Source of the DNA: Humibacillus sp. DSM 29435
GTDB lineage: Bacteria; Actinomycetota; Actinomycetes; Actinomycetales; Dermatophilaceae
Assembly (NCBI RefSeq): GCF_001758225.1
Contig: NZ_MAST01000052.1
Coordinates: forward strand, 62,001 to 126,000
Direction of reading: 5' to 3'
DNA length: 64,000 nucleotides
Part shown: positions 50,326 through 61,632 of the stretch, piece after piece
Position numbering within the stretch: the stretch's first letter is position 1
Layout of the letters: the number at the start of each line of letters is the position of its first letter
Translations under genes and position numbers: made by a program
Notes under the pieces: generated by a model
The model's input: only the letters and a program-made list of their open reading frames with translations
Databases searched by the model: none
What the model was told of the DNA's origin: nothing

Positions 50326-51621
50326 ATGGCCGCCGAGGAGCAGGTCGGGGTCTACGACGACGCCGGTCGCGAGGTCGCGGCGGTGCCACGATCGCGGATG
50401 CGGGCCGAGAACCTGCGCCACGGCGCCACCGCCGTCGTGGTGCGCGACCGTCTCGGCCGGGTCTACGTGCACCGGCGAACCACCACCAAGGACGTCTACC
50501 CGGGTCTGCTCGACTTCGCTGCCGGTGGCGTGCTGCAAGCGGGGGAGGACGCGCACGACGGGGCCGTGCGAGAGGCCGCGGAGGAGCTCGGGGTGCACGG
50601 GGTGCCCCTCGTGGCCGCGGGTGAGGCCGACTACGCCGATCGGTCCAGCCGGTACCGGGCGTTCTGCTACACCACCACCTACGACGGCCCGATCTGCTGG
50701 CAGCCGGAGGAGGTCAGCTGGGGCGACTGGTTCACCGTCGGTGCCCTCTGCAGGTTGCTGGAGCAGGCCCCCGACGACGTCGTGCCCGACTCGCGCGAGC
50801 TGTGGGCGGCCCAGCTGACGGCGTGGAACGAGCAGCGGGTCGAGCTCGAGGGCGGATCCGACAACCACACCTGGCTGGTGGAGGGGCGGTGGGTCGACCG
50901 CAGCCCACGCCACGACGACCTCGCCCCGGGGCTGCTGGCGCAGACGCGGTTGCTGCCGGCGATCGTCGGCCGGCTTCCCATCGAGGTACCGGTGCCCGTC
51001 GTCGTCGAAGCCGATCCGCTCGTGGTTCGCCACCGCTGGGTCGAGGGCGCCGCCTGCGACCCGTCCGCACTGGCGGGTGAAGACGGGCGCGAGGTCGGGC
51101 ACTTCCTGCGCGCGCTCCACGACGTACCTGGTTCGGTCGTGCGCGCTGCGGCGGTGCGCTCAGCCGTCGACGATCACCGCACCCGAGAAGAGCTCGTGTC
51201 CAGGTTGCGTTCGTCGGCGTTGCCGCTGGTGCCCCCCTCGTTGCTCTCGGTGGCCGAACGGCTGCTGGGCGCGGTGGCTGCGGTCGGCGAGCAGACGCTC
51301 TGCCACGGAGATCTGACCGGTGACCATCTGCTGGTGCAGGCCGGGAGGGTGAGCGGCGTCATCGACTGGGGCGACGCGCGAGTGACCGACCCGGCGCTCG
51401 ATCTCGCGTGGCTGCTGCACGACACGAACGAGAGCTTCTCGCGTCAGGTCAGAAGCAGCTATCGCGTGACTCCGGAGCAGTCCACCCGGGCTGCGCAGTG
51501 GTTCGCCCTCATGCCGTGGCACGCTCTGGCCCGCGCGGTGGACCAGGGCGACGGTGAGGCCGGGCGCCGCAGCCTGCGCGAGGTGACGAGCGCCCTCGCG
51601 CGATGGAACGCCGCGACCTGA
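50326..51621 (+). CDS. Nudix hydrolase fused to an aminoglycoside phosphotransferase-like kinase
   Basis: This 431-residue protein has a complete Nudix box at about residues 67-89 (GVLQAGEDAHDG then REAAEELGV, fitting G-x5-E-x7-REUXEEXGU), so it should hydrolyse a nucleoside diphosphate-X. From about residue 180 it has an APH-type kinase fold with N-lobe (DNHTWLVEGRWVDR), catalytic loop LCHGDLTGDHLLV and metal-binding VIDWGDARVTDPALDLAW, both complete. Both halves look active. ATG 50326 has a GGAGG site eight bases upstream; ATG 50320 is too close to it. The fusion suggests one compound is handled in two steps. Confidence 0.82.
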   Translation: MAAEEQVGVYDDAGREVAAVPRSRMRAENLRHGATAVVVRDRLGRVYVHRRTTTKDVYPGLLDFAAGGVLQAGEDAHDGAVREAAEELGVHGVPLVAAGEADYADRSSRYRAFCYTTTYDGPICWQPEEVSWGDWFTVGALCRLLEQAPDDVVPDSRELWAAQLTAWNEQRVELEGGSDNHTWLVEGRWVDRSPRHDDLAPGLLAQTRLLPAIVGRLPIEVPVPVVVEADPLVVRHRWVEGAACDPSALAGEDGREVGHFLRALHDVPGSVVRAAAVRSAVDDHRTREELVSRLRSSALPLVPPSLLSVAERLLGAVAAVGEQTLCHGDLTGDHLLVQAGRVSGVIDWGDARVTDPALDLAWLLHDTNESFSRQVRSSYRVTPEQSTRAAQWFALMPWHALARAVDQGDGEAGRRSLREVTSALARWNAAT

Positions 51622-51670
51622 CCCGTCCCACGGGCTGGGCCGGGGGAGTCAAGAGGGGTCCTGCGCTTGT

Positions 51671-51676
51671 TACCTT
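51671..51676 (+). promoter_or_regulatory. Leaderless-type -10 for the SGNH hydrolase gene
   Basis: TACCTT is followed by exactly six bases and ATG 51683. Confidence 0.5.
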
Positions 51677-51682
51677 GCGCGT

Positions 51683-52393
51683 ATGGACTTCAGCGCAGCC
51701 GAGTACGCCGATCGCGACGCCAGACGGCTCGCAGAGGTGCTGGTGGGTCCACCCGTGACCTGGGTCTTCCTCGGAGACAGCATCACCCAGGCCGTGGTCC
51801 ACACTCACGGTGCTCGTGGTTTCGTCGAGCACTTCGCCGAGCGGGTGCGGGGGGAGCTCGGCCGACTTCCCGACGCCGTGGTCAACTCCGGCGTCTCAGG
51901 CGCCCGGGCCGAAGACGTTCTCGCCGAGTTCGACTGGCGGGCAGGCAGATTCGCCCCGGATGTTGTGCTCGTGATGTTCGGCACGAACGACCGGCAGGCG
52001 GGCCCCGACGGCGTGCGTGCGTACCGGTACCGGCTCGACCAGATCGTCCAGCGCACCCGAGACCTCGGAGCCACGGTGGTGTTGCAGACCCCGCCGCCGG
52101 TCATGGAGGAGGGCGAGAACCACCACGCCGGTCTCGCGGCCTACGTCGAGGCGGTGCGATCGGTATCGGCCGACCTCGGTGTCGTGCTCGTCGACCACGC
52201 CGCACACTGGGCAACGGTGTCAGCGACGGGCGGGGGCGGACCGGCCCCGGCCGGCTGGCTCGACGACCCCTCCCACCCGGGTGCGCGAGGCCATCTGGAG
52301 ATGGCCCGCACCATCTTCCGGACCCTCGGTATCGACGACGACGACAGTGCGGTGTGCGCGACCCAGGTCGAGGGCGTCTCCGCTCCCGTGTGA
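51683..52393 (+). CDS. SGNH/GDSL-type esterase
   Basis: This 236-residue protein has the block I motif WVFLGDSITQ (nucleophile Ser), a glycine in block II (VVNSGVSGARAEDVL), block III MFGTNDRQ and block V DDPSHPGARGH with the catalytic Asp and His. It is therefore an active-looking SGNH hydrolase, likely an esterase or acylhydrolase. No signal peptide is seen, so it probably acts in the cytoplasm. A leaderless -10 precedes ATG 51683. The end of the gene carries a 16-base tandem duplication. Confidence 0.88.
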   Translation: MDFSAAEYADRDARRLAEVLVGPPVTWVFLGDSITQAVVHTHGARGFVEHFAERVRGELGRLPDAVVNSGVSGARAEDVLAEFDWRAGRFAPDVVLVMFGTNDRQAGPDGVRAYRYRLDQIVQRTRDLGATVVLQTPPPVMEEGENHHAGLAAYVEAVRSVSADLGVVLVDHAAHWATVSATGGGGPAPAGWLDDPSHPGARGHLEMARTIFRTLGIDDDDSAVCATQVEGVSAPV

Positions 52394-52418
52394 CTGCGCC
52401 CGCGTGTGACTGCGCCCG
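52387..52418 (+). repeat. Exact 16-base tandem duplication at the SGNH gene stop
   Basis: CGTGTGACTGCGCCCG occurs twice in a row (52387-52402 and 52403-52418). The first copy contains the stop codon TGA of the hydrolase gene, so the duplication does not change the protein. Confidence 0.85.
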
Positions 52419-52496
52419 GCGCCCGGCAAGCTGGTCAGGGTCGGCTCAGGGTCAGGTCAGGGGGAACCTCCATCGCGCGAAGGGCGGCCCAGGCCC

Positions 52497-52502
52497 GACA
52501 AT
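52497..52502 (+). promoter_or_regulatory. Leaderless-type -10 for the DUF4870 gene
   Basis: GACAAT is followed by six bases and ATG 52509. Confidence 0.4.
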
Positions 52503-52508
52503 GAAGAC

Positions 52509-52910
52509 ATGACCCAACCGATTCCGAACCCCTTTGGCAACAGCCTCTCCCCGGCCTCGAGCGAAGAGCGCACCTGGGCCGTGCTCGGCCATCTGGCGGC
52601 CATCATCGCCGCCGTCATCTCGGTCGGCTGGCTCAGCTTCGTCGGCCCACTGGTCATCTGGGTGATCTTCAAGGACAAGAGCGCCTTCGTGCGTCGTGCC
52701 GCGGCCGGGGCCTTCAACTTCAACCTGGCCATCTGGGCCCTCATCGTCGTCGGTTGGGTGCTGTTCATCACCGTGATCGGCATCCCGTTCGCGATCATCC
52801 TCTGGATCGTGGCCGGCATCGGCGGGCTCTTCTTCCACATCCGGGCGGCGTTGCGAGCCAATCGCGGTGAGTCGTACTCCTACCCCTGGCAGATCCGCGT
52901 TCTCAGCTGA
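52509..52910 (+). CDS. DUF4870 family membrane protein
   Basis: This 133-residue protein matches the DUF4870 plan: a polar start (SSEERTWAVLGHLAAI), then three hydrophobic helices with VIWVIFKDKSAFVRRAA, NFNLAIWAL and a C-terminal RAALRANRGESYSYPWQI. Function is unknown. The -10-N6-ATG arrangement indicates a leaderless mRNA. Confidence 0.87.
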   Translation: MTQPIPNPFGNSLSPASSEERTWAVLGHLAAIIAAVISVGWLSFVGPLVIWVIFKDKSAFVRRAAAGAFNFNLAIWALIVVGWVLFITVIGIPFAIILWIVAGIGGLFFHIRAALRANRGESYSYPWQIRVLS

Positions 52911-52992
52911 ACCGGCGCGCCGGGGTGCGCCCGCACCGGTGAGGCTGCTCGAGGCCGCCGTCCGCGCGCCCACCCGTGCGAGGATGACGTCC

Positions 52993-54621
<1,629 letters not shown>

Positions 54622-54637
54622 GCACGCAGACCTGATC

Positions 54638-54678
54638 GGCGAGAGGGGGCTTCGCGTCACGCGAAACCCCCTCTCGCC
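54638..54678. terminator. Strong bidirectional terminator after pruA
   Basis: GGCGAGAGGGGG (54638-54649) pairs perfectly with CCCCCTCTCGCC (54667-54678). Inside are a mismatch and a further 6-bp stem (TTCGCG/CGCGAA) with a three-base loop. It lies between convergent genes. Confidence 0.85.
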
Positions 54679-54696
54679 GGTGAGGGCGAGAAGCGC

Positions 54697-55194
54697 TCAG
54701 GCCCGCGAGCGGATCCAGTGCGAGCCGGTGCGCTGCTCGCTGCGCAGGGCCCCGATGACGGCGGGGGCAGACGCCTTCTCGATCTTCCCTCCGAAGAGCG
54801 GGATGGAGGCCTTGAGGTCGCCGTCGATGGTGACGACAGAGCCGGCTCCGTTGCCGGCGAGAACAACGGTCGAGCGCATGGCGATAGGGGTCCCCTTGAC
54901 CTCGACGGTCAGGGTGGCATGGCGCTCACCGCCGGCCGACGCGTCAGACCACTCCCACGTCTCCGTCGTCGAGAGGGTCTGGCCCACGAGTGACTTCGCG
55001 AAGTCAGGCAGCCGGTCGGTCGGCAGGTCGCGGTTCACGACCACGCGGGCGTGGCCGCCGGTGGCAGACACTTCGACGTGGTGGCTCAGGGCGCCGGCGT
55101 CGGCGCACTTCTGGGTTTGGAACTCCTCGCTCGTCATCATGGCGAAGACCGCCTCGGGGGCGGCGGCGTAGTCCATCGTCTGCGTGATCCTCAT
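54697..55194 (-). CDS. DUF2505 family protein (SRPBCC-like)
   Basis: This 165-residue protein has the SRPBCC-like beginning ITQTMDYAAAPEAVFAMM and LTVEVKGTPIAM, ending IEKASAPAVIGALRSEQ, as in DUF2505. This fold binds hydrophobic ligands; the function here is unknown. ATG 55194 follows TAGCGT by six bases, so the mRNA is probably leaderless. Confidence 0.87.
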   Translation of the reverse strand: MRITQTMDYAAAPEAVFAMMTSEEFQTQKCADAGALSHHVEVSATGGHARVVVNRDLPTDRLPDFAKSLVGQTLSTTETWEWSDASAGGERHATLTVEVKGTPIAMRSTVVLAGNGAGSVVTIDGDLKASIPLFGGKIEKASAPAVIGALRSEQRTGSHWIRSRA

Positions 55195-55200
55195 GGCACA

Positions 55201-55206
55201 ACGCTA
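55201..55206 (-). promoter_or_regulatory. Leaderless-type -10 for the DUF2505 gene
   Basis: TAGCGT on the minus strand is exactly six bases from ATG 55194. Confidence 0.5.
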
Positions 55207-55303
55207 TCCAAGGCCGGACGTCGCTGCTCAGCCGGCGGCGTCGGGGGCGGGTCCGGTCGGTCAGCGCGAACGCTCGCCGACCGCACGAAGCGAACGCGGC
55301 TCG

Positions 55304-55786
55304 CTACCGCCCGGAGCGGGCCACGTCAGACAGGCGCGCCAAGGTGGTGCGAGAGGCGTCGAGCTCGCGCGCCAGCCGGGCCAGCTGCTTGGCCCGGGCC
55401 GAGGTCACCCGGTTGAGCAGCTCCTGGAGCAGCTCGCGCGAGCGGAGCCGTTCGTCGGGGTCGACCCGGCTGGGGCCGAGCGACTCGACCACCTTGTTGC
55501 CCGACACCTCGAGCCCTGCGGCCGCGAGCTGGTGGTCGAGCTGACGCAGCCGGGCGAGCGAGTCGACGGTCGTTGCGGTCCACTGCTGCAGCAGGGCCCC
55601 CACCCGGTCGAGCTCGTCGGCAGTGGAGACGAGCAGGTCGCGCTCGGCGACGGCGTGGTCGACGCGCCCGGCGTGGACGGCGTGCGCGGTCGGGGTCAGC
55701 TCGTCGACGAGGTCGGCGAGACGCAGCGCGTGACCGCGCAGCGCACCCCCCAGGGCGCTGGTCGAACCCGGGTCTCCACCGTTCAC
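55304..55786 (-). CDS. Hypothetical coiled-coil-like protein
   Basis: This protein of about 160 residues starts at GTG 55786, seven bases after the stop of the preceding gene; no longer frame has a likely start. It is helical, with a leucine/charged run from about residue 25 (LRLADLVDELTPTAHAVHAG, later LDRVGALLQQWTATTV) and a basic end. No family was recognised. With its upstream neighbour it forms a two-gene operon of unknown role, between DUF2505 and the GDH gene. It may form helical bundles with the partner. Confidence 0.55.
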   Translation of the reverse strand: MNGGDPGSTSALGGALRGHALRLADLVDELTPTAHAVHAGRVDHAVAERDLLVSTADELDRVGALLQQWTATTVDSLARLRQLDHQLAAAGLEVSGNKVVESLGPSRVDPDERLRSRELLQELLNRVTSARAKQLARLARELDASRTTLARLSDVARSGR

Positions 55787-55793
55787 CGGTCGA

Positions 55794-56081
55794 TCACCGT
55801 GGCGCCTCACGCGATGACCGACCCGGCGCGACGACAGGGGCCACCGCCGTGTCGAGGAGGCGCTCCTCGATGGCCTCCGACAGGGCGCGCAAGGTGTCGG
55901 CGGCCTGCTCGACCCACGCATCGAGGACCCGACCGGTGGCGAGGTCGCCCAGGTCGGGTACGTGCGTCAGGAGATCGTCGGAGAGGGCTGCCGTCACCGA
56001 TCGGGCCCGGGCCAGGGCGCGCAGCGTGCGCTGCTCGGCGGCGCCGGTGGAAGGCCGCACAGGGGAGGGCCCGGTGGTCAT
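55794..56081 (-). CDS. Hypothetical small helical protein
   Basis: This 95-residue protein is mainly alpha-helical (ALARARSVTAALSDDLLTHV, LDAWVEQAADTLRALSEAIE) with polar ends. It has no signal peptide and no family I recognise. ATG 56081 lies six bases after TAGAGT (56088-56093), a leaderless pattern that supports it as a real gene. It leads the two-gene operon. Confidence 0.55.
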   Translation of the reverse strand: MTTGPSPVRPSTGAAEQRTLRALARARSVTAALSDDLLTHVPDLGDLATGRVLDAWVEQAADTLRALSEAIEERLLDTAVAPVVAPGRSSREAPR

Positions 56082-56087
56082 GCCCCA

Positions 56088-56093
56088 ACTCTA
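56088..56093 (-). promoter_or_regulatory. Leaderless-type -10 for the two-gene hypothetical operon
   Basis: TAGAGT on the minus strand is exactly six bases before ATG 56081. Confidence 0.45.
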
Positions 56094-56209
56094 GGCAGGA
56101 GTGCCGCGGCACCCGCGAAGTTCTCCACGTCTGCCGCTGACAGTGCTGACTTCTCCAACAGGTCGGAGCGTCGTGGGCGACCCGGCGGTCGATGAGGCGG
56201 GGAGGGCGA

Positions 56210-56215
56210 TAGGGT
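56210..56215 (+). promoter_or_regulatory. Candidate -10 for the NAD-glutamate dehydrogenase gene
   Basis: TAGGGT would give a leader of about 60 bases to ATG 56282, which has a GAGGAAG ribosome site. Confidence 0.4.
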
Positions 56216-56281
56216 CGTGCGAGAGATGTGCGGCACACCGCCGTGTCGCACTTGGGCCGTACGGTGAGGAAGTCGCTACGC

Positions 56282-59200
56282 ATGTCTGCGTCACTGGAGA
56301 AGTCTCGAACCGATGCCCTGTTGTCTGCCGTGGCAACAGCCTCGCCTGTCGCCCCGAAGGGCCGACGGCGCGCTCGTGCCACTGGTGGTGACGACATCAA
56401 GGGACTGCTCGAGGCCTACTTCAGACTCGTCGCCACCGAAGACCTCATTGTTCGTGAGCCGGCCGAGCTGGCCGCGATAGCGCTGGGGCACAAGGCGTTC
56501 GCGCAACTTCGCCCGGTCGGCACGACCAGTGTGCGCGCCTTCAACCCGAGCGCCGACGTCGATGGCTGGGAGTCGCTCTACACCGTCGTGCAGATCGTCA
56601 TCGACGACATGCCCTTCCTCGTCGACTCGGTCGTGTCGGCCCTCGGCGGGTTCGACAGCGGCGTACACCTGATCATCCACCCCCAGCTCAACGTGGCGCG
56701 GTCGATGACGGGCGACCTCGACTCCGTGCTGACCGACGGTGAGACCACCGTCGACAACGGCGCGGTCGGGTTGGCGCGTGAGTCGTGGATGCACCTCGAG
56801 ATCGACCGGCTCCCCGACGCCTCCCTGACGGAGGTCGAGTCGCGGCTGCGCCAGGTGCTGGGCGACGTGCGGGCCGCCGTCGAGGACTGGCCGAAGATGC
56901 GGGCCCACGCCCTCACCATCGCGAGCGAGCTGAAGTCGGCCACCCCTCCGGGCACCGACCCGCACCAGGCGCGTGAGGTGAGCCGCTTCCTCGAGTGGCT
57001 CGCCCACAACAACTTCACCTTCCTCGGCTACCGCGAGTACGCGCTGAAGCACGAGTCGGGGCGTGACATCTCGCGCCAGGTGCCGGGCACCGGTCTCGGT
57101 CTGCTGCGAGCCGACCGCAAGGGCGATGCCGCCGGCCTCGTGCTCAGTCCCGCGGCCAGCCGGGCGGCCCGCGACGAGAACATCCTCATCGTCACCAAGG
57201 CCAACTCGCGCGCCACGGTGCACCGCGACGTCTACCTCGACTACATCTCCATCAAGCGTTTCGACGCGCGCGGAGAGTGTGTCGGAGAGCAGCGCTTCCT
57301 CGGCCTCTACGCCTCCGCTGCGTACAACGACACGATCCACGACATTCCCCTGCTCGACCGGCGCGCCCAGCAGGTGCTGCGCAAGACGGGTCTCGCGCCC
57401 GAGAGCCACTCGGGCAAGGACGTCCTCCAGATCCTGGAGACCTACCCCCGCGACGAGCTGTTGCAGACCAATGCAGACCAGCTGGCCGAGGTGGCCACCA
57501 GTGTGCTGCACCTGCAGGAGCGCCGGAAGACCAAGCTGTTCCTGCGTCGTGACGAGTTCGGCCGGTTCATGTCGTGCCTCGTCTACCTCCCTCGCGACCG
57601 TTACAACACGACGGTCCGGCTGCGCATCGAGGCCATCCTGCTCGAGGCGTTCGGGGGGGCCTCGATCGACAACACGGCCCGGGTCAGCGAGTCGGTGCTG
57701 GCCCGGCTGCACTTCGTCGTGCGGATGCCGGCGGGCGTCGACATCCCCGACTTCGACGAAGAGGCCCTGGAGCGCCGTGTCGTCGACGCCACCCGCACGT
57801 GGGACGAGGACCTCGCCGAGGTACTGGCAGACGCGCGGGGGGCTGAGGGCGCGGCGCGCGCCATGGCCACCTACGCCAAGGCGCTGCCGGAGGCGTTCAA
57901 GGAGGACTTCGACGTCGAACGGGCGGCCGCCGACCTCGAACGCATCGACGCGCTCGACGAAGCGGCGTCGGCGACGTCCCTGCACCTCTATCTCGACCCG
58001 AACAGCGAGGATGCCGGCGAGCGCCGGTTCAAGCTGTACCGACGGTCCGAGCTGTCGCTGACCCAGGTGCTGCCGCTCTTCACCCACCTCGGCGTCGAGG
58101 TCGCCGACGAACGCCCGTACGAGGTGCCCCAGGTCGACGGCAGCCTGCACATCTACGACTTCGGCCTGCGGGCCCCGGTCGAACGGTGGGGTTCCGGCAA
58201 CGCCGTCGAGCAGGTGCGAACCCGCTTCGAGGACGCCTTCTCTGCGGTGTGGGAAGGCCGTGCCGAGTCTGACGGCTTCAACGCCCTCGTGCTGGGCGCA
58301 GGCCTCAGGTGGCGCCAGGTCGTCATCCTGCGGACCGTCGCCAAGTACCTGCGTCAGACGCGTTCGACCTTCTCGCAGGACTACGTCGAGTCAGCCCTGG
58401 TGACCCATTCCGAGATCGCGCGGCGCCTCGTCGAGCTGTTCGAGGTGCGCTTCGACCCCGAGGCGTTCGACGACACCGAAGCCGGCCGGGGCAAGCGGGC
58501 CGCCCGACAGAAGACCATCGTCGGTCACATCAAGAGCGACCTCGAGGAGGTGGCCAGCCTCGACCACGACCGCATCGTGCGCGCCCTGCTCGGGGTGATC
58601 CTGGCGTGCCTGCGTACAAACTTCTACCAGCGCGACGCCGACGGCAACGACAAGTCGTACGTCTCGCTCAAGCTCAACCCGAAGAAGGTGCTCGACCTGC
58701 CGGCTCCCCGGCCGATGTTCGAGGTCTGGGTGTACAGCCCCCGCGTCGAGGGCGTCCACCTGCGCTTCGGCAAGGTGGCGCGCGGCGGGCTGCGCTGGAG
58801 CGACCGCCGTGAGGACTTCCGCACCGAGGTGCTGGGCCTGGTCAAGGCTCAGATGGTCAAGAACGCCGTGATCGTGCCGACGGGTAGCAAGGGCGGGTTC
58901 TACGCCAAGGCGCTCCCCGACCCGACCGGCGACCGGGGTGCCTGGCTTGAGGAGGGCATCGCCAGCTACCGCACGTTCATCTCCGGAATGCTCGACCTGA
59001 CCGACAACCTCGTCGAGGGAGCCGTCGTGGCGCCTCCCCGGGTGGTGCGTCACGACGAGGACGACACCTACCTCGTCGTCGCGGCTGACAAGGGCACCGC
59101 CAAGTTCTCCGACATCGCCAACGGGATCTCGGCCGACTACGGCTACTGGCTCGATGACGCGTTCGCCTCGGGCGGGTCGGCCGGCTACGACCACAAGGGC

Positions 59201-61558
59201 ATGGGCATCACGGCCCGCGGTGCCTGGGAGTCGGTGAAGCGACACTTCCGAGAGCTCGGGCTCGACACCCAGACGCAGGAGTTCACCACGGTCGGCGTCG
59301 GCGACATGAGCGGCGACGTGTTCGGCAACGGGATGCTGCTCTCTGAGCACATCCGGCTCGTGGCCGCCTTCGACCACCGCCACATCTTCATCGACCCCGA
59401 GCCGGAAGCCGCCACGTCCTACGCCGAGAGGAAGCGGCTCTTCGAGATGCCCGGGTCGTCGTGGGGAGACTACGACGCCTCACTGCTGTCGACCGGAGGC
59501 ATGGTCATCGACCGGGCGGCGAAGTCGGTCACGCTCACCCCGGCGATGGTCTCGGCCCTCGGGATGCGGGCCGGCACGAAGACCATGACCCCGGCCGAGC
59601 TGATGAAGGCGATCCTGCTCGCGCCGGTCGACCTGCTCTGGAACGGCGGCATCGGCACCTACGTGAAAGCGAAGGCCGAGTCGAACGGCGAGATCGGTGA
59701 CCGGGCCAACGACGCCATCCGGGTCAACGGCTCCGACCTTCGCTGCCGGGTGATCGGCGAGGGCGGCAACCTCGGCATGAGCCAGCTCGGCCGCATCGAG
59801 GCCGCGCTCGCGGGGGTGCGGGTCAACACCGATGCCATCGACAACAGCGCCGGGGTCGACACCTCCGACCACGAGGTGAACATCAAGATCCTGCTGACGC
59901 AGCTGACGCGGTCGGGCGAGATGACGATGAAGCGGCGCAACACGCTGCTGGCGTCGATGACCGACGATGTGGCAGACCAGGTGCTGCGTGACAACTATGA
60001 GCAGAACGTGCTGCTCGGCAACGCGCGAGCTCAGGAGCACAGCATGCTCGCCGTCCATGAGCGGCTCATCCACTTCCTCGAAGAGCGCGGCGATCTCAAC
60101 CGCGATCTCGAGTTCCTGCCCTCCGACGCCGAGATCAACCGGCGGCAGAAGGACGGGCTCGGCCTGATGTCTCCCGAGTTCTCGGTGCTGGTGGCCTACG
60201 CCAAGCTCTTCCTGAAGAACCAGCTCATCGACACCAGCGTGCCCGACGACCCGTGGTTCGACGCGACCTTGGCCGAGTACTTCCCCCAGGCCCTGCGTAC
60301 CAAGTTCCCCGAGCAGATCGGGGCCCACCCCCTGCGCCGCGAGATCATCACGAACTCGGTCGTCAACTCGATGATCAACCGTGGCGGCATCACGTTCGCC
60401 TTCCGTTCCGGGGAGGAGACCGGAGCCTCACCCGAACAGGTGGCCCGCGCCTACGTCGTGTGTCGGGAGGTGTTCGACCTCTCCGGGTTCGTGCGCCGGG
60501 TCGAGGCCACCGACAACGTCATCAGCACCGACGCCCAGACCGTGCTCTACCTCGAGTTCCGCCGACTGCTCGACCGTGCGGTTCGCTGGTTCCTCACCTC
60601 CCGGCCCCCGGTGCTCGACATCGCGGCCGAGGTCGCCCGGTTCCGGCCGGGTATCTCCGTCTACGCCGAGCGGATGCCGGAGGTGCTTGTCGGTAGCGAA
60701 CAGACCCGTCTGACCCGACGCGCGCGAGAGCTGCAGGGTAAGGGCATCCCGGAGGACCTCGCCCTGACGGCCGCCTCACTGCTCGACGCCTACTCGGTGC
60801 TCGACTGCATCGAGATCGCCGAGGACACCGGCGAGCGGCTCGCCGACGTGGTGGGTGTCTACTTCAGCACCTCGGAGACGTTCTCGATCGATGCCATGTT
60901 GACCCGCGTCTCGGCGTTGCCCCGCGACGACCGGTGGGACGCCCTGGCGCGCGGTGCGCTGCGCGATGACCTCTATGCGGTGCTGGACAACCTCGCCCGG
61001 TCGGTGCTGGAGGTCAGTGAGCCCCGACAGTCGCCGCCGGACCGACTGGCGCAGTGGTCGCAACACAACGCGGACGCCCTCAGCCGTGCGCGCAGCGCAC
61101 TCGGCGGCATCGAGCGTCTGAGCCACGCCGGGATCGCGGCGCTCTCGGTGGCCCTGCGCACCCTACGCACCGTCACCAAGGCCGGTTCCTCTGGAGCCCC
61201 CGCGTCGGTGGAGTCGTCGCAGGCCCCTCGCACGTCGGAGTCGCGCACCGCGACCGCGGCGACCAAGAAGATGGCGGCCGCGAAGCGGGCGGCACCGGCC
61301 AAGGAGACGACGCCCCCGAAGACGACAGCTCCGAAGACGACGGCTCCGCAGAAGACAACCTCGAAGAAGACCACCACGGCGAAGGCAACCACACGGAAGG
61401 CGACCGCCCAGAAGGCGGCGCCGACCAAGAAGGCGGCGCCGGCCAAGAAGGCGGCACCCGCCAAGCAGGCGGCGCCGGCCAAGCAGGCGGCGCCGGCCAA
61501 GCAGGCGGCGCCGGCCAAGAAGGCCACCTCCAGGAAGCGCACGACCAAGAGCGTCTGA
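56282..61558 (+). CDS. gdh: NAD-glutamate dehydrogenase, 180-kDa class, with Lys/Ala/Pro-rich C-terminal tail
   Basis: This 1,758-residue protein is a large NAD-dependent glutamate dehydrogenase (L-180 class), turning glutamate to 2-oxoglutarate and ammonia. The N-terminal half holds ACT-like regulatory domains ([40 protein letters not shown]). The catalytic core includes [31 protein letters not shown] and [14 protein letters not shown]. Typical members have about 1,620-1,650 residues. Here residues about 1,660-1,758 form an extra Lys/Ala/Pro/Thr tail resembling histone H1. ATG 56282 is preferred over GTG 56228 because of the ribosome site. With pruA it routes proline to the TCA cycle. Confidence 0.95.
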   Translation: MSASLEKSRTDALLSAVATASPVAPKGRRRARATGGDDIKGLLEAYFRLVATEDLIVREPAELAAIALGHKAFAQLRPVGTTSVRAFNPSADVDGWESLYTVVQIVIDDMPFLVDSVVSALGGFDSGVHLIIHPQLNVARSMTGDLDSVLTDGETTVDNGAVGLARESWMHLEIDRLPDASLTEVESRLRQVLGDVRAAVEDWPKMRAHALTIASELKSATPPGTDPHQAREVSRFLEWLAHNNFTFLGYREYALKHESGRDISRQVPGTGLGLLRADRKGDAAGLVLSPAASRAARDENILIVTKANSRATVHRDVYLDYISIKRFDARGECVGEQRFLGLYASAAYNDTIHDIPLLDRRAQQVLRKTGLAPESHSGKDVLQILETYPRDELLQTNADQLAEVATSVLHLQERRKTKLFLRRDEFGRFMSCLVYLPRDRYNTTVRLRIEAILLEAFGGASIDNTARVSESVLARLHFVVRMPAGVDIPDFDEEALERRVVDATRTWDEDLAEVLADARGAEGAARAMATYAKALPEAFKEDFDVERAAADLERIDALDEAASATSLHLYLDPNSEDAGERRFKLYRRSELSLTQVLPLFTHLGVEVADERPYEVPQVDGSLHIYDFGLRAPVERWGSGNAVEQVRTRFEDAFSAVWEGRAESDGFNALVLGAGLRWRQVVILRTVAKYLRQTRSTFSQDYVESALVTHSEIARRLVELFEVRFDPEAFDDTEAGRGKRAARQKTIVGHIKSDLEEVASLDHDRIVRALLGVILACLRTNFYQRDADGNDKSYVSLKLNPKKVLDLPAPRPMFEVWVYSPRVEGVHLRFGKVARGGLRWSDRREDFRTEVLGLVKAQMVKNAVIVPTGSKGGFYAKALPDPTGDRGAWLEEGIASYRTFISGMLDLTDNLVEGAVVAPPRVVRHDEDDTYLVVAADKGTAKFSDIANGISADYGYWLDDAFASGGSAGYDHKGMGITARGAWESVKRHFRELGLDTQTQEFTTVGVGDMSGDVFGNGMLLSEHIRLVAAFDHRHIFIDPEPEAATSYAERKRLFEMPGSSWGDYDASLLSTGGMVIDRAAKSVTLTPAMVSALGMRAGTKTMTPAELMKAILLAPVDLLWNGGIGTYVKAKAESNGEIGDRANDAIRVNGSDLRCRVIGEGGNLGMSQLGRIEAALAGVRVNTDAIDNSAGVDTSDHEVNIKILLTQLTRSGEMTMKRRNTLLASMTDDVADQVLRDNYEQNVLLGNARAQEHSMLAVHERLIHFLEERGDLNRDLEFLPSDAEINRRQKDGLGLMSPEFSVLVAYAKLFLKNQLIDTSVPDDPWFDATLAEYFPQALRTKFPEQIGAHPLRREIITNSVVNSMINRGGITFAFRSGEETGASPEQVARAYVVCREVFDLSGFVRRVEATDNVISTDAQTVLYLEFRRLLDRAVRWFLTSRPPVLDIAAEVARFRPGISVYAERMPEVLVGSEQTRLTRRARELQGKGIPEDLALTAASLLDAYSVLDCIEIAEDTGERLADVVGVYFSTSETFSIDAMLTRVSALPRDDRWDALARGALRDDLYAVLDNLARSVLEVSEPRQSPPDRLAQWSQHNADALSRARSALGGIERLSHAGIAALSVALRTLRTVTKAGSSGAPASVESSQAPRTSESRTATAATKKMAAAKRAAPAKETTPPKTTAPKTTAPQKTTSKKTTTAKATTRKATAQKAAPTKKAAPAKKAAPAKQAAPAKQAAPAKQAAPAKKATSRKRTTKSV
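61255..61555 (+). repeat. Lysine/alanine-rich repeat region encoding the GDH tail
   Basis: Codons for short Lys/Ala/Pro/Thr units (such as KKAAPAK and KQAAPAK) repeat through about 100 residues. Near the end, GCGGCGCCGGCCAAG-type DNA units are nearly identical. The tail is basic and probably disordered, like histone-H1-type extensions of some actinobacterial DNA-binding proteins. Confidence 0.85.
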
Positions 61559-61564
61559 CGCGGT

Positions 61565-61599
61565 CGAGCGGCCACCCCGCACGGTCGAGTGGCCGCTCG
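61565..61599. terminator. Terminator after gdh
   Basis: CGAGCGGCCAC (61565-61575) pairs perfectly with GTGGCCGCTCG (61589-61599), an 11-bp stem with a 13-base loop just after the gdh stop. Confidence 0.75.
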
Positions 61600-61620
61600 G
61601 TGGTGACCGAGCGCGCCGTC

Positions 61621-61626
61621 TAGGCT
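61621..61626 (+). promoter_or_regulatory. Leaderless-type -10 for the histidine kinase gene
   Basis: TAGGCT is followed by exactly six bases and the GTG start at 61633. Confidence 0.55.
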
Positions 61627-61632
61627 CAGGTC

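Noticed and set aside
56291-58150. A 619-codon minus-strand frame inside gdh
   Set aside because: It lies antisense to the regulatory part of gdh and has no recognisable motif.
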